Below, one piece after another: positions 21,868 through 33,368 of a stretch of 64,000 nucleotides of DNA. The notes under the pieces were generated by a model. It ran no database searches, was not told the DNA's origin, and saw nothing but the letters and a program-made list of their open reading frames with translations. How positions within the stretch are numbered: position 1 is the first letter of the stretch; every line of letters begins with the position of its first letter. Origin of the DNA: Costus lasius (taxonomy: Eukaryota; Streptophyta; Magnoliopsida; Zingiberales; Costaceae); contig JANVAS020000223.1 in NCBI GenBank assembly GCA_027563935.2, positions 248,001 to 312,000 on the forward strand. Direction: 5' to 3'. Made by a program: the position numbers and the translations under genes.

Positions 21868-24790
21868 ATTCTAGTTGACCTCAAGTAGATTACAAGAAGT
21901 TTGAACCATAGCAGTATAAGTAGCACCACCCGTCATGGCATTCTAGTTGACCTCAAGCAGATTACAAGAAATTTGAATTGTCTACTTCGTAGGACGGTAG
22001 CATTTGGCTTCCAAACAGATACAACAGATTCTATGGATCCAAACCAATCTGAGTACTATTCGATTCTACAACAAGAGGTGGTAGGAAGAAATGATGATGT
22101 AAAGGAAATTTTACAAACTATTTTTCAGCAACACAAGAGCAACAATATGTGAGAAGGTACAACAATGTGCCATTTGTCACTGCCATAACTGGTGAACTAG
22201 GGACAGAAAAATCTATCTTGATTCAGTATGGTCTATCATCACCCTTTAGTTTACAAATTCTTCACGTATCGGATTTGGATGTTTTAAATTCTTCCATCCT
22301 CTCATTTAATCATAAGCAGATTGCTAAAGAATGTGTTAGGAACCAAATTGGGAGAATATCGTTTGATATTTGGAATCTCGTCAAAAAGTCAATTCCTCAA
22401 ACAAAATTATTACTTGTTTTGGATGGTTTCTACATATCACCAAAGAGAACGTAGACAAATTGGCAGAACTAGAGAAGAAGGTCCTTAGTTTACGTTTTGA
22501 TGTCCTCCAGAATAAAGTCATCGTAACTTGTCACTCTGATGGAAAGTGAGCCAATGGTATACCTTGAAAAAGACTATAAATTAAAGGCTACATCACACAT
22601 GATTGGACCAAATTATTCTTGAGATATGCAGTACCAAGAACATAGTTTGATCAAGCAAAACATAATTCCTGCTCTATTAGGATGCCAGATTTGGCTAATC
22701 TAGTGGAAAAGCTATATGAGAAGAAACAATATCGGATTCCATTTGAAGCCAAAAAGCTATTATGATTTTTAAAAAGCACATCATAAATACAACAAAACAA
22801 TGATTTTGCATTTTGTGACACTTGAATTCACACAAATCATTCTGTACACTATCTTATTTCAACCACTTCCATTGATCTTTTATAATCACCGCTTTGATAT
22901 GCTCATCGCAGATGGCACCTTTAACTACACATCAAATTCTCAACAACAATTCCAAGAAGATACAGTTACTTGGATCGACAAACTTCATGAAACCAAAGAG
23001 TATTTGATACTCTATTACTTTACATCAAAAAAAGCATCTACCATTTAAGGACGAGGGATGTTCAAGAATTTAGAATTCCACAACAGTGTCGCTATGTATG
23101 CATACTCATCGATTCCAACACTAGCATTTTTTTTTAACTAATTTAGAACCTAACAATCTTAGGATGCTAATGTTGTATAAGGCAAAAGATGAGTTGGATT
23201 TGCAACTTGAGAAGGATCAAGAAGCATCATCAATATAGATCCTAAAGTGTTTGTACAAAAATTTAATTATATTGAGTATAATAGATACTCACATCCAACA
23301 GTTGCCGAATATTAGCATGTTGCTTTGCTTGAGATACCTCAACATTTCAAAGATGGAAGAACTTTCAAAGTCTATTTGTGACCTTCATAATCTATAATCT
23401 ATATGTTTTAAGTTTAAAAAACCTCTGAAGGTACTAGAGCAAATCTATAAACTTACTAAATTGCAAATTCTAAAATTAACGTTACTGCACAAGACATCAA
23501 AAGTTACCAAATTCAATCACCAGGTTGGTGAACCTGTGAGTGTTAGATGTCAAATCTTATCATTGGCTTGAGGAGTTACCTAAAGAGTTGATACATTTGG
23601 AGAGGCTAACAAGCCTTAACATGATTGGATGTGCATCATTAACTCAAATACCTATTGGAATGTTTAGGTTGGCTAGTATCGAAGCTCTGCCAAGTTACAT
23701 TATAGATCGCAATAACAGCCAGTTAATATTGAGGGGAGTTGCAATCTGGGATAGATTTTAAACAATTGCATCTATGACATCTTAAACGCATGGAAGACCC
23801 ATATGGTAGTTTACTGTTACACTTGAAGAAGAATACATATTTAGAGAGTTTAATGTTACATTGTGAATGGTAGAATAAGGATGCGATGAAAGATTGCCAT
23901 CGTAATTTTTTTAACGTTGATCACACTTTTGGTACTGATTTCTCGTGTTTGCAAGCTTGGAGATCATCTCCAATCCAAGTCTTTCCTCAAATACCACTTG
24001 TATCATGTCATTGGTTGAAATGAGATTAGTAAATCTCAAAAGTTGTGAGAATCTACCATTACAATAAATAAAACCTTCCCTTGCTATTCTTGAGATAAGT
24101 GGCATGGACTCACTTACTCATGTGAGCAGCAAAACATCTAATAATGAGTTCACGTATCCTAGTTTGGTAAAGCTCACTTGTCTAAGATGCACAATCTTTT
24201 GAAGTGGAATTTAAGATGCCCTTCTCTTCAACAACTAACACTAATCCGGTGCCCTAAATTAATGGAACCATTTGGACTTGAGACGAGTGGCATGGACTCA
24301 GTTACTTGTGTGGGCAGCACAATATCTAAAGATGAGATAAATTTTTGCATTGAGAATGCTCATTTTATCTTTGATGCCTAATCTTGTAAAATGGAATTTA
24401 AGATGCCCTTATCTTAAAAAATTGACACTAATCCATTGCCCAAAATTAATCAGAATATATGAATTTGAACTAAAAAAAAAAATTGACACTAATCCATTGC
24501 AAAGTATAGGTTTAGGGCGTTCATATTTTGATAGCATTTTAAAAAATATTAAAAAGTTGAAAATAGTTGGATGCCATGAAATGAGGCAATTGCTAGAAGA
24601 CAGTAAGAATTGCAAGTGCCTTCAAACATTGTCAATTATTAGATGTAGCAAGTTGCTCTCCCTGCCTGATTGGCTACAAGAAATACAAAGTCTACAACAA
24701 TTTTTTTAGCGGGTTGTACATCGATATCATACGTTCTAGAGAAGCTCAAACAATGACCGAAAGATCATATGATTGTCCAAGATTGCTCCA
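21868..24790 (+). pseudogene. NB-ARC-LRR resistance-gene pseudogene 2, N-terminus missing
   Basis: Encodes, in several frames, an NB-ARC then LRRs of a CNL-type immune receptor. From 21868 the linker before the NB-ARC is duplicated (ATTCTAGTTGACCTCAAG at 21868 and 21940, period 72). EYYSILQQEVVGRNDDVKEI leads into a degenerate P-loop (ITGELGTEKS), then a kinase-2-like LLLVLDGF with the second Asp replaced. The ARC region (22640-22920) and LRR region (23040-24760) are broken by many stops and shifts, with readable units such as HWLEELPKELIHLERLTSLN. A C-terminal LRR block is repeated near 24200, 24390 and 24480. The coiled-coil half is absent. A functional product is excluded. Confidence 0.85.
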
Positions 24791-24879
24791 AGCAATGAAC
24801 TATAGCTAGAAGAGAAAAACATCCTAAGTAGCATTCACTGAAGTGTGGACCCTTGTACCTTGCCTATTTATACTCTCTA

Positions 24880-25560
24880 GTCTCTGTTTGTTTTGTTACT
24901 TGAGCACAGTATGACTGATAACTTATGGTTACATGATTATATTCACATTTGATTATATTAACATGGAATTGAGTCAAATGCTATCTCCTTGCCGCCTTTT
25001 CAAAAACTATACTTTATCATGGTAGAAAACAAAATTATTTCATAATTATTGTAATCATTTTATGCAAAGGATGAAAAATAAATTTTAGAGGCGTTTCAAA
25101 TCTTTAAATGCTTTTAGTTTTTTTTTTGAACAAATTGAATACAGTATTAAAGTCAGAACACTATATTTCCATAGAGTGTAACTTATTATTTTTTTACATT
25201 ATTCTTTCAATAAATTCCTTAGAAACTATTAAAACTAACTTTATAAAGCCACTGAAAAATAAATAATATAATTATATTATTACAAATGCCTTGTAATGAA
25301 ATTTAACACACTCTAAAGGGCCTAGTCGAGGTTTTTAGTTGCTTTAAATTAACATAAATTTTATAATTATCATTAAAATAACTTTGTAATACTTTTCATA
25401 ATGAAATAAACATAGTAAAATTGAATATATTCTTAAAACTATGACAAATTATCATTGTTGCAGTAGACAAAACATCTTGTAGTTCAACTTTTAAATTTGT
25501 TAAATTTAAAATAAAATTTATAGACCCCATTGAAATATCTATGTAATGGTGTTAAAAACA
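24880..25560 (+). repeat. Resistance-gene 3' flank, copy after pseudogene 2
   Basis: Non-coding. Homologous in order to 36500-37200, sharing TTTGTTACTTGAGCA-like, ATGATTATATT, GAACAAATTGAATA, ATTATTCTTTCAATAAA and AAATGCCTTGTAATGAAATT boxes. Shorter matches occur at 12420-12700 and 16930-17130. It shows that gene and 3' flank duplicated as one unit. Confidence 0.75.
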
Positions 25561-25599
25561 AAGAATAAAATTGATAAATTGCATGATTAACCTTAAGCT

Positions 25600-26375
25600 C
25601 ACATCAATAGTATCACCACGGAGAATAAAGACAAATTGGAGGAACTACTAAAAAAGAACCTTCTCATAGCTTTAGTGCCCGAGTAGAGTTATCATAACTT
25701 GTCACTCTTAACCTAGTGTAGAAAATGATTGAATAATATATGCTAATAAAGAATACAAAAAGTTATATCACATAATGCATGAACCAAATTGTTCTTGAGA
25801 CATGCAGTGCCAAAAAACACAGCCTGATCAAGCAAAGCAAAATTCTTCCCCCCATTGGGATGCAAAATTTGCTTACCTAGGCTTAAGAGCTACATAACAT
25901 GAACTATATCACTGTTAAATTAAAGCAAAAAATCATGACTAAATATTGAGGTACACTAAATTGAGCTATTATGATTTTAGATGACACCTTTAACTATTCA
26001 ACAAAGGCTTAACAACAATTCCAAATTAGACTTACTTGGTTCAACATACTATTTTAGGAAAAGGGATGGTCAAGAATTTAGGATTCTAGAACAGTACTGT
26101 TATTTATGCATTCTCGTTGATTCTAACACTAGCACTTTTTCTTTTATTTAATTTCCAAGATAAGATGGCCAACAATCTTGTGATGCAATTAGTACAAAAG
26201 GGTAAAAACAGAGAAAGATGGATTTACAGCTCGAGAAAAATCAAGAAGCATCATCAATAGTGATCCTAAAGCCTTTGGTAAAAAAAATAAATAATTATAC
26301 TAAGAACAATAGATGCTAGCATTCAATAGTTACTGAATAGTTGGCATGGACTTACTAACTTATACGGGCATCTAA
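25600..26375 (+). pseudogene. Highly decayed NB-ARC/LRR fragment
   Basis: Only nucleotide similarity to the neighbouring pseudogenes reveals it. It starts after the kinase-2 region (GACAAATTGGAGGAACTACT), passes through the ARC part (TGATCAAGCAAAGCAAAATT, CATGCAGTGCC) and ends in early LRR sequence (GAAAAATCAAGAAGCATCATC) plus a late LRR scrap (TTGGCATGGACTTACT). No frame longer than a few dozen codons remains. It is a further gene copy with large internal deletions. Confidence 0.65.
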
Positions 26376-26639
26376 TGATGAATTAAATTAAAGTATAATA
26401 CATATGCACTACTTAAATAACTTTATATAAATCTTGTATATCGTATAATGCTCATACCTCAACGCAAACAACAACCATTCTCTTGTGGCATTCACGATAG
26501 ACACATAACCACAAATGACTGACATGCAATGTAGAGCCTTCGAGGCTCTACCTCCATAGACTCTATTACCGATTGAGTTCATATATGTGAGTCATCAAAT
26601 CATACTCTTAGCTTGGGACAGTGCGAGGTAGCGCACGGT
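26376..26639. other. Intergenic, nothing recognised
   Basis: Short spacer between the fragment above and the next upstream module; no repeat or frame supported. Confidence 0.4.
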
Positions 26640-26931
26640 TTCGAATGCTTGAATCAATAACTAATTAACTAACTGGCTTTTGTGTTTCCCAGCAAAACAA
26701 GTAAACTAAAGAAACTGTAATTAAAAGAAAAGAGAAAGAAAACGCACACAAACCATCGATTTGCTAATTGTACAATAATTAATTAATCAAAATAATTGAT
26801 GCGTTCGTTACTTAGCGTTCAAGGTTTGGATCGTACTGATTAATTAGTAATTCAGCCACATACAGCATCTGCAGAGCTGCGTTATAATACATGAGAGAGC
26901 AGTAAGATCCATCCACAAACAAACTGAGGCA
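26640..26931 (+). promoter_or_regulatory. Conserved resistance-gene upstream module, copy 4, ending at an ATG
   Basis: Same motif order as copy 3, followed by GTTATAATACATGAGAGAGC as a TATA-containing stretch, then AGTAAGATCCATCCACAAAC, AAACTGAGGCA and ATGGCAAAACC at 26932. The last part matches 33320-33371 almost base for base, so the 5' leader and start codon are well defined. Confidence 0.7.
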
Positions 26932-27174
26932 ATGGCAAAACCACTACTAGCGGTGAACTTGAGGCACATCTTGCTGAGGTTGCTGCCTTGGTGGAGATCA
27001 TGCTAGCGGGCCAGCAGTTGCGCGTCTCAAATCACTCGGACATGATCAGTGACATGTTGTAGGCTGTTAATAGTGTCATCATGGATGCTAATCTAAGGGC
27101 CGCCAAGGTGCCGGAGTTAAAGATGTGGCTGAGCGATGCCATCGCCGCAGTCGTGGATATCAAGAATATTCTCC

Positions 27175-27268
27175 AAGTCATCCAAGATTCTTTTCAGCAA
27201 CCCAAGGAGCAAATGTTCTTGAAGTCATCCAAGATTCTTTTCAGCGATCCAAGGAGCAAAAACAAGAG
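27175..27268 (+). repeat. 47-bp tandem duplication inside pseudogene 3
   Basis: AAGTCATCCAAGATTCTTTT recurs at 27175 and 27222 within two 47-base units that differ at a few sites. The length is not a multiple of 3, so it also shifts the frame. Confidence 0.9.
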
Positions 27269-28861
27269 GTAACAACATCTCTTATCTTGTCGAATCATAG
27301 CAGTATAAGTAGCACCACCCACAATACCATTCTAGTTGACCTCAAGCATATTACAACTAGTTTGAATTGTCTACTTAGTAGGACGGTAGCATTTGGCCTC
27401 CAAAAAGATACAGTAGATTCTATGGATCCAAAACAAGCCGAGTACTATTAGATTCTACAACAAGAGGTGGTAAGAAGAGATGATGACGTAAAAGGAAATT
27501 CTATAAATTATTTTTCAGCAACAATAAGAACAACAATATGCGGGAAGGTATCATAACTGGTGAACCAGGGATAGAAAAATCTATCTTGGCTCATATGGTC
27601 GATCATCACCTTTTAGTTTGCAAATTCTTCAAGCATCAAATTTGGGTGGATGTTTTAAATTCTACCATCCTCTCATTTAATCATTAGCAGATTGCTAGAG
27701 AATGTGTTAGGAATCTATCTTAGTTTACATTTTGATGTCCTCGGGAATAAAATCATCATCACTTGTCACCCTAATCTTACTATTGAAAGCGAACCAATGG
27801 TTCTCGTTGATAAAAAAAATATAAATTAAAGATTATATCACAGGATGATTGGACTAAATTATTCTTGAGATATGCAGTACCAAGAACACAATTTGATCAA
27901 GCAAAACATAATTACTGCTTTATTAGGATGCCAGATTTGCCTAATCTAGCTGAAAAGCGATATGAGAAGAAACAATATCGGATTCCATTTGAAGCGAAAA
28001 AACTTGGCTCAATATTGAGGCACACTACTATGCGCTATTATGATTTTCAAAATGCACATCATAAATACAACAAAACAATGATTTTGCATTTTGCGACACA
28101 TGAATTCACACAAATCATTCTGTACACCATCTTATTTCAACCACTTCCGTTGATCTTTCATATTCACCCTTTGATATGCTCATCACATCATCAAATTCTC
28201 AACAACAATACTAAGAAGTTACAATTATTTGGATCGGCAAACTTCATGAAACCAAATTAGTATTTGATTCTCTTTTTCTTTACATCAAGTAGCATCTACC
28301 ATTTTAGGAAGAGGGATGGTCAAGAATTTAGAATTCCACAACAATTTCGCTATGTGTGCATATTCGTCAATTCCAATACTAGCACATTTTAAACTAATTT
28401 GGAAGCTAAGATTGCCAATAATCTTAGGATGCTAATGTTGTATAACACAAAAGATGAGATGGATTTGCAACTTGAGAATGATCAAGAAGCATCATCAATA
28501 AGGATCCCAAAGTCTTTGCTAAAAAAATTAATTATACTGAGTATAATCGATACTCGCATCCAATAGTTGTCGAATATGCTTAGCATGTTGCTTCGATTGA
28601 GATACCTCAATATTTCAGGGAATGATATGAAAAAGCTTTCCAGAATGCGCAAAAGACATTGAACAACTGACATTCATGTTCCTTTTTCAACTCTCGCAGC
28701 CTAAAAATCTGTTTTGCTTAGCTTTTAGTTAATTTTCGCATGTTGTCTGATTTAGCCTATCTATCTAGTCAAGTTGAGATTAGTTGGTAGTTGGCGACTT
28801 CGCCCCTATGAAAATGATATTTTTACTACTTTAAAACTCATGTAGTTGTGAGCTTATCAAC

Positions 28862-29330
28862 TACCTTCCCTTGTCATTCTTGAGATAATTGGCATGGACT
28901 CACTTGTGTGGGAAACATAATATCTAATCATGAGCACACATTTCCTAGATTGGTAAAACTCAATTGGATGGATGAGTAACATTTTCATTTCAAGTCATTG
29001 GTTGAAATGAGATTGGTGACATAGACTCACTTGTGTGGGTTGCAGAATATTAAATTCATAGACTACCTTCCCTTGTCATTCTTGAGATAAGTGGAATTGA
29101 CTCACTTAACTTGTATGAGCAGCATAATATCTAATGATGAGCACACATTTTTGTGATTCATAAAGGTCACTTGGATGGATGAGTAACATTTTCTTTTCAA
29201 GCCATTGGTTGAAATAAGATTAGTGGCATATAGACTCATTTACTTGTGTGGGCAGGATATCTAATGCATAGACTATCTTCCCTAGTCGTTCTTGAGATAA
29301 GTGGTATTGACTCATTCACTTAATTTGAGA
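28862..29330 (+). repeat. Triplicated LRR-coding segment in pseudogene 3
   Basis: CTACCTTCCCTTGTCATTCT with GAGATAA...GGCATGGACTCACTT or its variants appears near 28862, 29063 and 29270, with ACATTTTC...CAAGCCATTGGTTGAAAT between copies. Period about 200-207. The other pseudogenes carry this segment once (near 24075 and 35945). Confidence 0.8.
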
Positions 29331-29991
29331 TTTCTACTCTTGATAGTGGAATTCAATATACTTGTATCTTCAAAAATTAATACATATCTATTGCCCTAAA
29401 TTAATCAGTATATATGGATTAAAATTAAAAATAAATAGATTAAATATATAGTTGCAAAGTGAATTGTTAGAGTAATACTCTACATCTTTGCATAGCATTT
29501 TTAAAAATATTGAAGAATTAAAAATTATTCGATGTCATCTCTATGGTGGTAGCTAGGAGATATTGTGCATTACAAATAGCTTTGAATATTATTTGTGCAC
29601 AAATAGCTTTGAACATTATCAATTATTAGATGAAGCAAGTTACTCTCTTTACCTAATTGGCCATAGCAAATGCTAGCATTAGAGTACATTTTGGTATTAA
29701 GTTGCACAACAATATGACACATTTCAAAGGGGCTCATATGACAATTGAAAGGTATGATCATTGTCGAAGGTTGTCCCAAGCTCCAAGCTATAACTAGAAA
29801 AAAGATGTTGTAGTTTGTTTGTTATTTTCTAAAAAAAATATTTCATTGGTTACTTGGTAGAATAAATTTAAATAAGCCCTTTTCTAATTCTCCATTAGTT
29901 ACATATGTAGAGCCTTGAACTCTTCATGATTGTAATCTCTATTTGCTTTTTTAATTGAGCAAAAGAAGTATGAATGATAATTCATTATAAC

Positions 29992-30403
29992 TAGGGGTGT
30001 TAAAAAAACCTTTGAACAGTTGAATTGGTGGTCAATTGACCGAATTGAACCATAAATGCATTAACTAAATTAAACTATTCATCAAACAAGCAGATTTTGT
30101 TTTGTGTGTTTTGATCAATTTATAATTCCAGGGGTTAGCCGAATCAATAGCTAACCTTAAGTTGATTGATAATATTATAAATTTATAATATATTTTAATT
30201 ATGCATTTTAGTTATATAGATAATTATTTGAAATTAACCGTTAATAAAAATCGATAGTTAATTCTATCAAAAAAATCACTTAACCCATTTAATGGTTAAC
30301 CAATTTTTGGTTTAAGAATGGTATAAAATTTATCTGAACCAAGAGATAATTTTTGGGATAAAAAAGGCTCATGGTTCAAGTAAACGAACTGTGAACACAC
30401 CTA
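29992..30403. mobile_element. hAT-type MITE
   Basis: Left end TAGGGGTGTTAAAAAAACC and right end GTGAACACACCTA are inverted repeats of hAT type. Flanking 8-mers ATTATAAC (29984-29991) and ATTGTTAG (30404-30411) match at 5 of 8 positions. Removing the element restores text parallel to the other gene 3' flanks (for example GGTTACATGATTAT near 24930), giving an independent empty site. The interior is AT-rich and non-coding. Confidence 0.75.
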
Positions 30404-30419
30404 ATTGTTAGGTGATTAT

Positions 30420-30831
30420 GGGTCTGTTTGGCCCCGCTGTTAATAGCTTTATAATTGTGCTAAACTGTGTTGTGCTGCACTGTGCTGTATTGTCAAAATT
30501 TATAAGATGTTTGGTTAATAGCTTTTTAACTGCTATCAAAATTTAAAATAATAAATAAATATATTATTTTAAATTATTTAAAATAATAATATATTTTATT
30601 TTTCTTTAATATTAAAGTTTTTTAAAATAATAATACTTAAATTTTAAACGAAAATAATATAAATTACTTTTGTAAAAAAGCAGAAGCTACAAAAACTTCA
30701 AATTGTAGCTTTTTCAACTTTGCTTTTTTGCTGCTTTTTCTGCTTTTATTTTTTATTACTAAACAGTTTTCTTTCTGCTTTCTACTTAAAAGCTGATTAA
30801 AAGCAGCTTAAAAGCGGGACCAAACAAACCC
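30420..30831 (+). mobile_element. Tourist-like MITE, copy 1 (412 bp)
   Basis: Termini GGGTCTGTTTGGCCCCGCT and (inward from the right) GGGTTTGTTTGGTCCCGCTT. A 3-bp duplication TAT flanks it (30417-30419, 30832-30834); the paralogous empty site near 12466 reads GATTATATTTATAAT, as expected after removal. The interior carries facing AAAGCAGAAGCT-type and AGCTTTTTC...CTGCTTTT-type segments able to fold. The 3-bp duplication suggests PIF/Harbinger (Tourist) rather than hAT. Confidence 0.8.
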
Positions 30832-30834
30832 TAT

Positions 30835-32638
30835 ATTTATAATTGATCCTTGGCTTATAAAAATCTATTCAAAAACCCAATTTCCAATTTAAAAACTTAA
30901 CTTTCACATAGTAGAAAACAACAATAGCTATTCAAAAACCCTACTTTCTTGCGGCAGAAAACAAAAACACCTTATAATTATTGAAATCATTTAATGGAGA
31001 GGATGAGAACTAACTTGTTGGAGTACTAAGATTTATATGTAGAGGTCCCTTTAAAATATCTCTAAAATGTTTTTGAAAAAAAAGAATAAAATAATAAAAA
31101 CATTTTTGAAAACTAATACTCATTACTATTACTAAAAAATACATTACATAATGAGTGAAAGGACCTTATAATCGTAGCATTGGATTTGAAATGCTATAAC
31201 TTTATATAAATTGAAAGATTCCATAAGTAACTATATAAATAAAGAATTAAATAAAACTAGTGATTGTTAGTTCACTACTAAGGATCTTAGTTGTTGTAGC
31301 AATATCTTTGGGATAAGTCTCGTCCTCATTAATTTATGTCAATAAGTAAATAAATAAATATGTAAACTTAAAAAAAAAAATAAAACTTCTTGTCTTTACT
31401 AAAAAAACCTTAGCTATATGATGTTAATGAAAGAAATTCTTATAAACTTCAAAGATGTCATTAAATATCTTTATCATGGAGAGAAAATAAAGAATAATTT
31501 TTTAAAAATGAAACAATTTACAATACTAAGACATGTAAGATCATAAAAATAATTTATAAAGGTATAGCCCAATTATTGTGAGCGCATGCATTATATTCAT
31601 ATAAAATCAATAGGTATAATTAAAGTAATACTATAAATGGGTTCACAAAGGTTGAAAAGACATTAAAGAGTTGTAAATCAAGATTTTAAACACGTCCAAC
31701 TCATAATAAAACCATTTTTAGATTTAAAATAAAATTGTAATCTTATTTGAATGAATATTAGAATACTTTTTTTATCTTATCTTAATATATTTTACTACAA
31801 TAGAAAACACCTTATAAATGTTCAAATCTTTTGAACTCTAACAAAATGCATATGTAGTAGTAAAAGTTTTTAATGGTAGGATTAAGCAAACTAAAACACA
31901 TAATATCATTACCTAAATCAACAAATGGAGCTATAATATATGATTTTGAATGCCACTAATTCATATAAAACTCATACACATCTCTACGTAATTTGTTACA
32001 ATTCGATTTCTCGAATCGTCTCGCAAGCCGTCACCAGCAAGAAATTATGCAAAGCACGCCCTAATAAGAGAATACAAAAGTACTTGATCACTACTTTAAA
32101 CCCTAGAACTTTATTTATAATCCTTTCCTACTTAGCGAACCAGATATAACATATCAACTCGGATCCGCTTTATTATATATCCAACTACTAATATTGGGTA
32201 TGTAACATAATTAAACTAAACATATTCTTGCAAACTATAACACTTTGCCATTAGCGGTGTTATATATATATATATATATATATTCGATATTTACAAGATA
32301 GAAAGTCAACTAAAACTCATATATAACATTAAAATAATCTAATAAATGTGTTAAACAAAATAAATAAATTAATGTTTGCAAAGAAGCGATTGATTGGCCA
32401 TCAATAAACTGATATTACAATTAGTCAACGATGAGCTAAGTTTCATTTATACTTGGATTCAAGTAAATTAGGTTTGATTAGTAAAAAGATGAGGCAATTA
32501 ATAGATGGTGAATCAATATGTTTGATCCATTTATGACCTATTTAAAACTCAAATATATTTGTTTATTTTAAAATTGTGTTAATTTTGGCCATCCCAACCT
32601 ACTTCGCCTGAGATAGCGGCAAAGCAGCGCAGGGTTTC
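30835..32638. other. AT-rich spacer with gene 3'-flank relics
   Basis: 30900-31260 is a diverged 3' flank like those at 25.0 and 36.6 kb. The rest is AT-rich with an (AT)n run at 32260-32283. No gene supported; the 69-codon frame at 31940-32149 has no recognisable feature. Confidence 0.5.
32260..32283. repeat. (AT)n microsatellite
   Basis: About 12 uninterrupted TA dinucleotides. Confidence 0.95.
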
Positions 32639-32641
32639 TAA

Positions 32642-33055
32642 GAGCCTGTTTGGCCCCGCTTTGAAGTTGATTTTAATTAGCTTTTAAGTAGAAAGTAGTT
32701 AGAAAAACTGTTTGGTAATGAAAAGTAGAAGCAGAAAAAAACAGTAAAAAGTAGAAGTTATGAAAGCTACAATTTGATGCTTTTGCAGCTTCTGCTTCTC
32801 TAAAAAAATAATATACATAATTTTATTTAAAATTTTAGGTATTATTATTTTAAATAATTTAAAATTTTCACATTAAAAGAAAAGAAAATATTATATTATT
32901 TTAAATAATTTAAAATAATAGATTTATTTATTATTTTAAATTTTGATAGCAGTTAAAAAGTTATTAACCAAACATCTTATAAATTTTAACAGTGCAGCAC
33001 AGTACTACAGTATAGCACAGTTATAAAGTTATTAACAGTTGGGCCAAACAGGTCC
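32642..33055 (-). mobile_element. Tourist-like MITE, copy 2 (414 bp), inverted
   Basis: Same element as 30420-30831 in opposite orientation. Its right end read inward (GGACCTGTTTGGCCCAACTG) matches the left end of copy 1. Flanked by TAA (32639-32641, 33056-33058), a canonical Tourist target duplication. The paralogous promoter at 26640 (GGTTTCGAATGCTTGAATC) shows the empty site. It inserted at the upstream edge of the promoter module of pseudogene 4. Confidence 0.85.
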
Positions 33056-33368
33056 TAATGCTTGAATCAATTGTTGCTGCAAGTAACCTACTGCTTTTTC
33101 GGTTGCCTATAAAAGTAAAGAATCAGTAATTAAAAGAAAAGGCACACGGAAACATTGATTCACTAATTGTGAAAGAAGCAAGTATCAAATAAAGTAACTA
33201 ATTAATCAATTAATTAATGTATTAGTGCAGGTTTGCATCGTAGTAGTTAATTACTAATTTAGCCCCAGACAACATTTGCCCTTTGCTTCACTTGATTACG
33301 TGCTACTGCTACTTCTGAGTTATAAATACATGAGAGCAGTAAGATCCATCCACATACAAACTGAAACA
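33056..33368 (+). promoter_or_regulatory. Conserved resistance-gene upstream module, copy 5, with TATA and 5' leader
   Basis: Holds GCTTGAATCAATTG, a CATTGATTCACTAATTGTG box, TAATTAATCAATTAATTAAT, GTAGTTAATTACTAATTTAG, CCAGACAACATTTGCCCTTT and GCTTCAC. TATAAATA at 33321-33328 and the leader AGTAAGATCCATCCACATAC lead into ATG at 33369. The leader is nearly identical to that at 26.9 kb, which supports both start codons. Confidence 0.7.

Larger units (their letters stand above)
26932..29800 (+). pseudogene. CC-NB-ARC-LRR resistance-gene pseudogene 3
   Basis: Starts MAKPLLAVNLRHILLRLLPW, parallel to pseudogene 4, then meets TAG at 27004-27006 after a shift. The following coiled-coil text continues in another frame (NLRAAKVPELKMWLSDAIAA). 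A 47-base tandem duplication (27175-27221, 27222-27268) breaks the end of the coiled coil. The NB-ARC lead-in (DSMDPKQAEYY) is readable, but the P-loop is damaged and the stretch holding kinase-2 is deleted (near 27710). The ARC part is open in 27865-28260. The LRR half is rearranged: unrelated sequence at about 28650-28860, then three copies of one LRR segment (28862-29320). The C-terminal end is near 29770. Many stops exclude a functional receptor. Confidence 0.85.
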
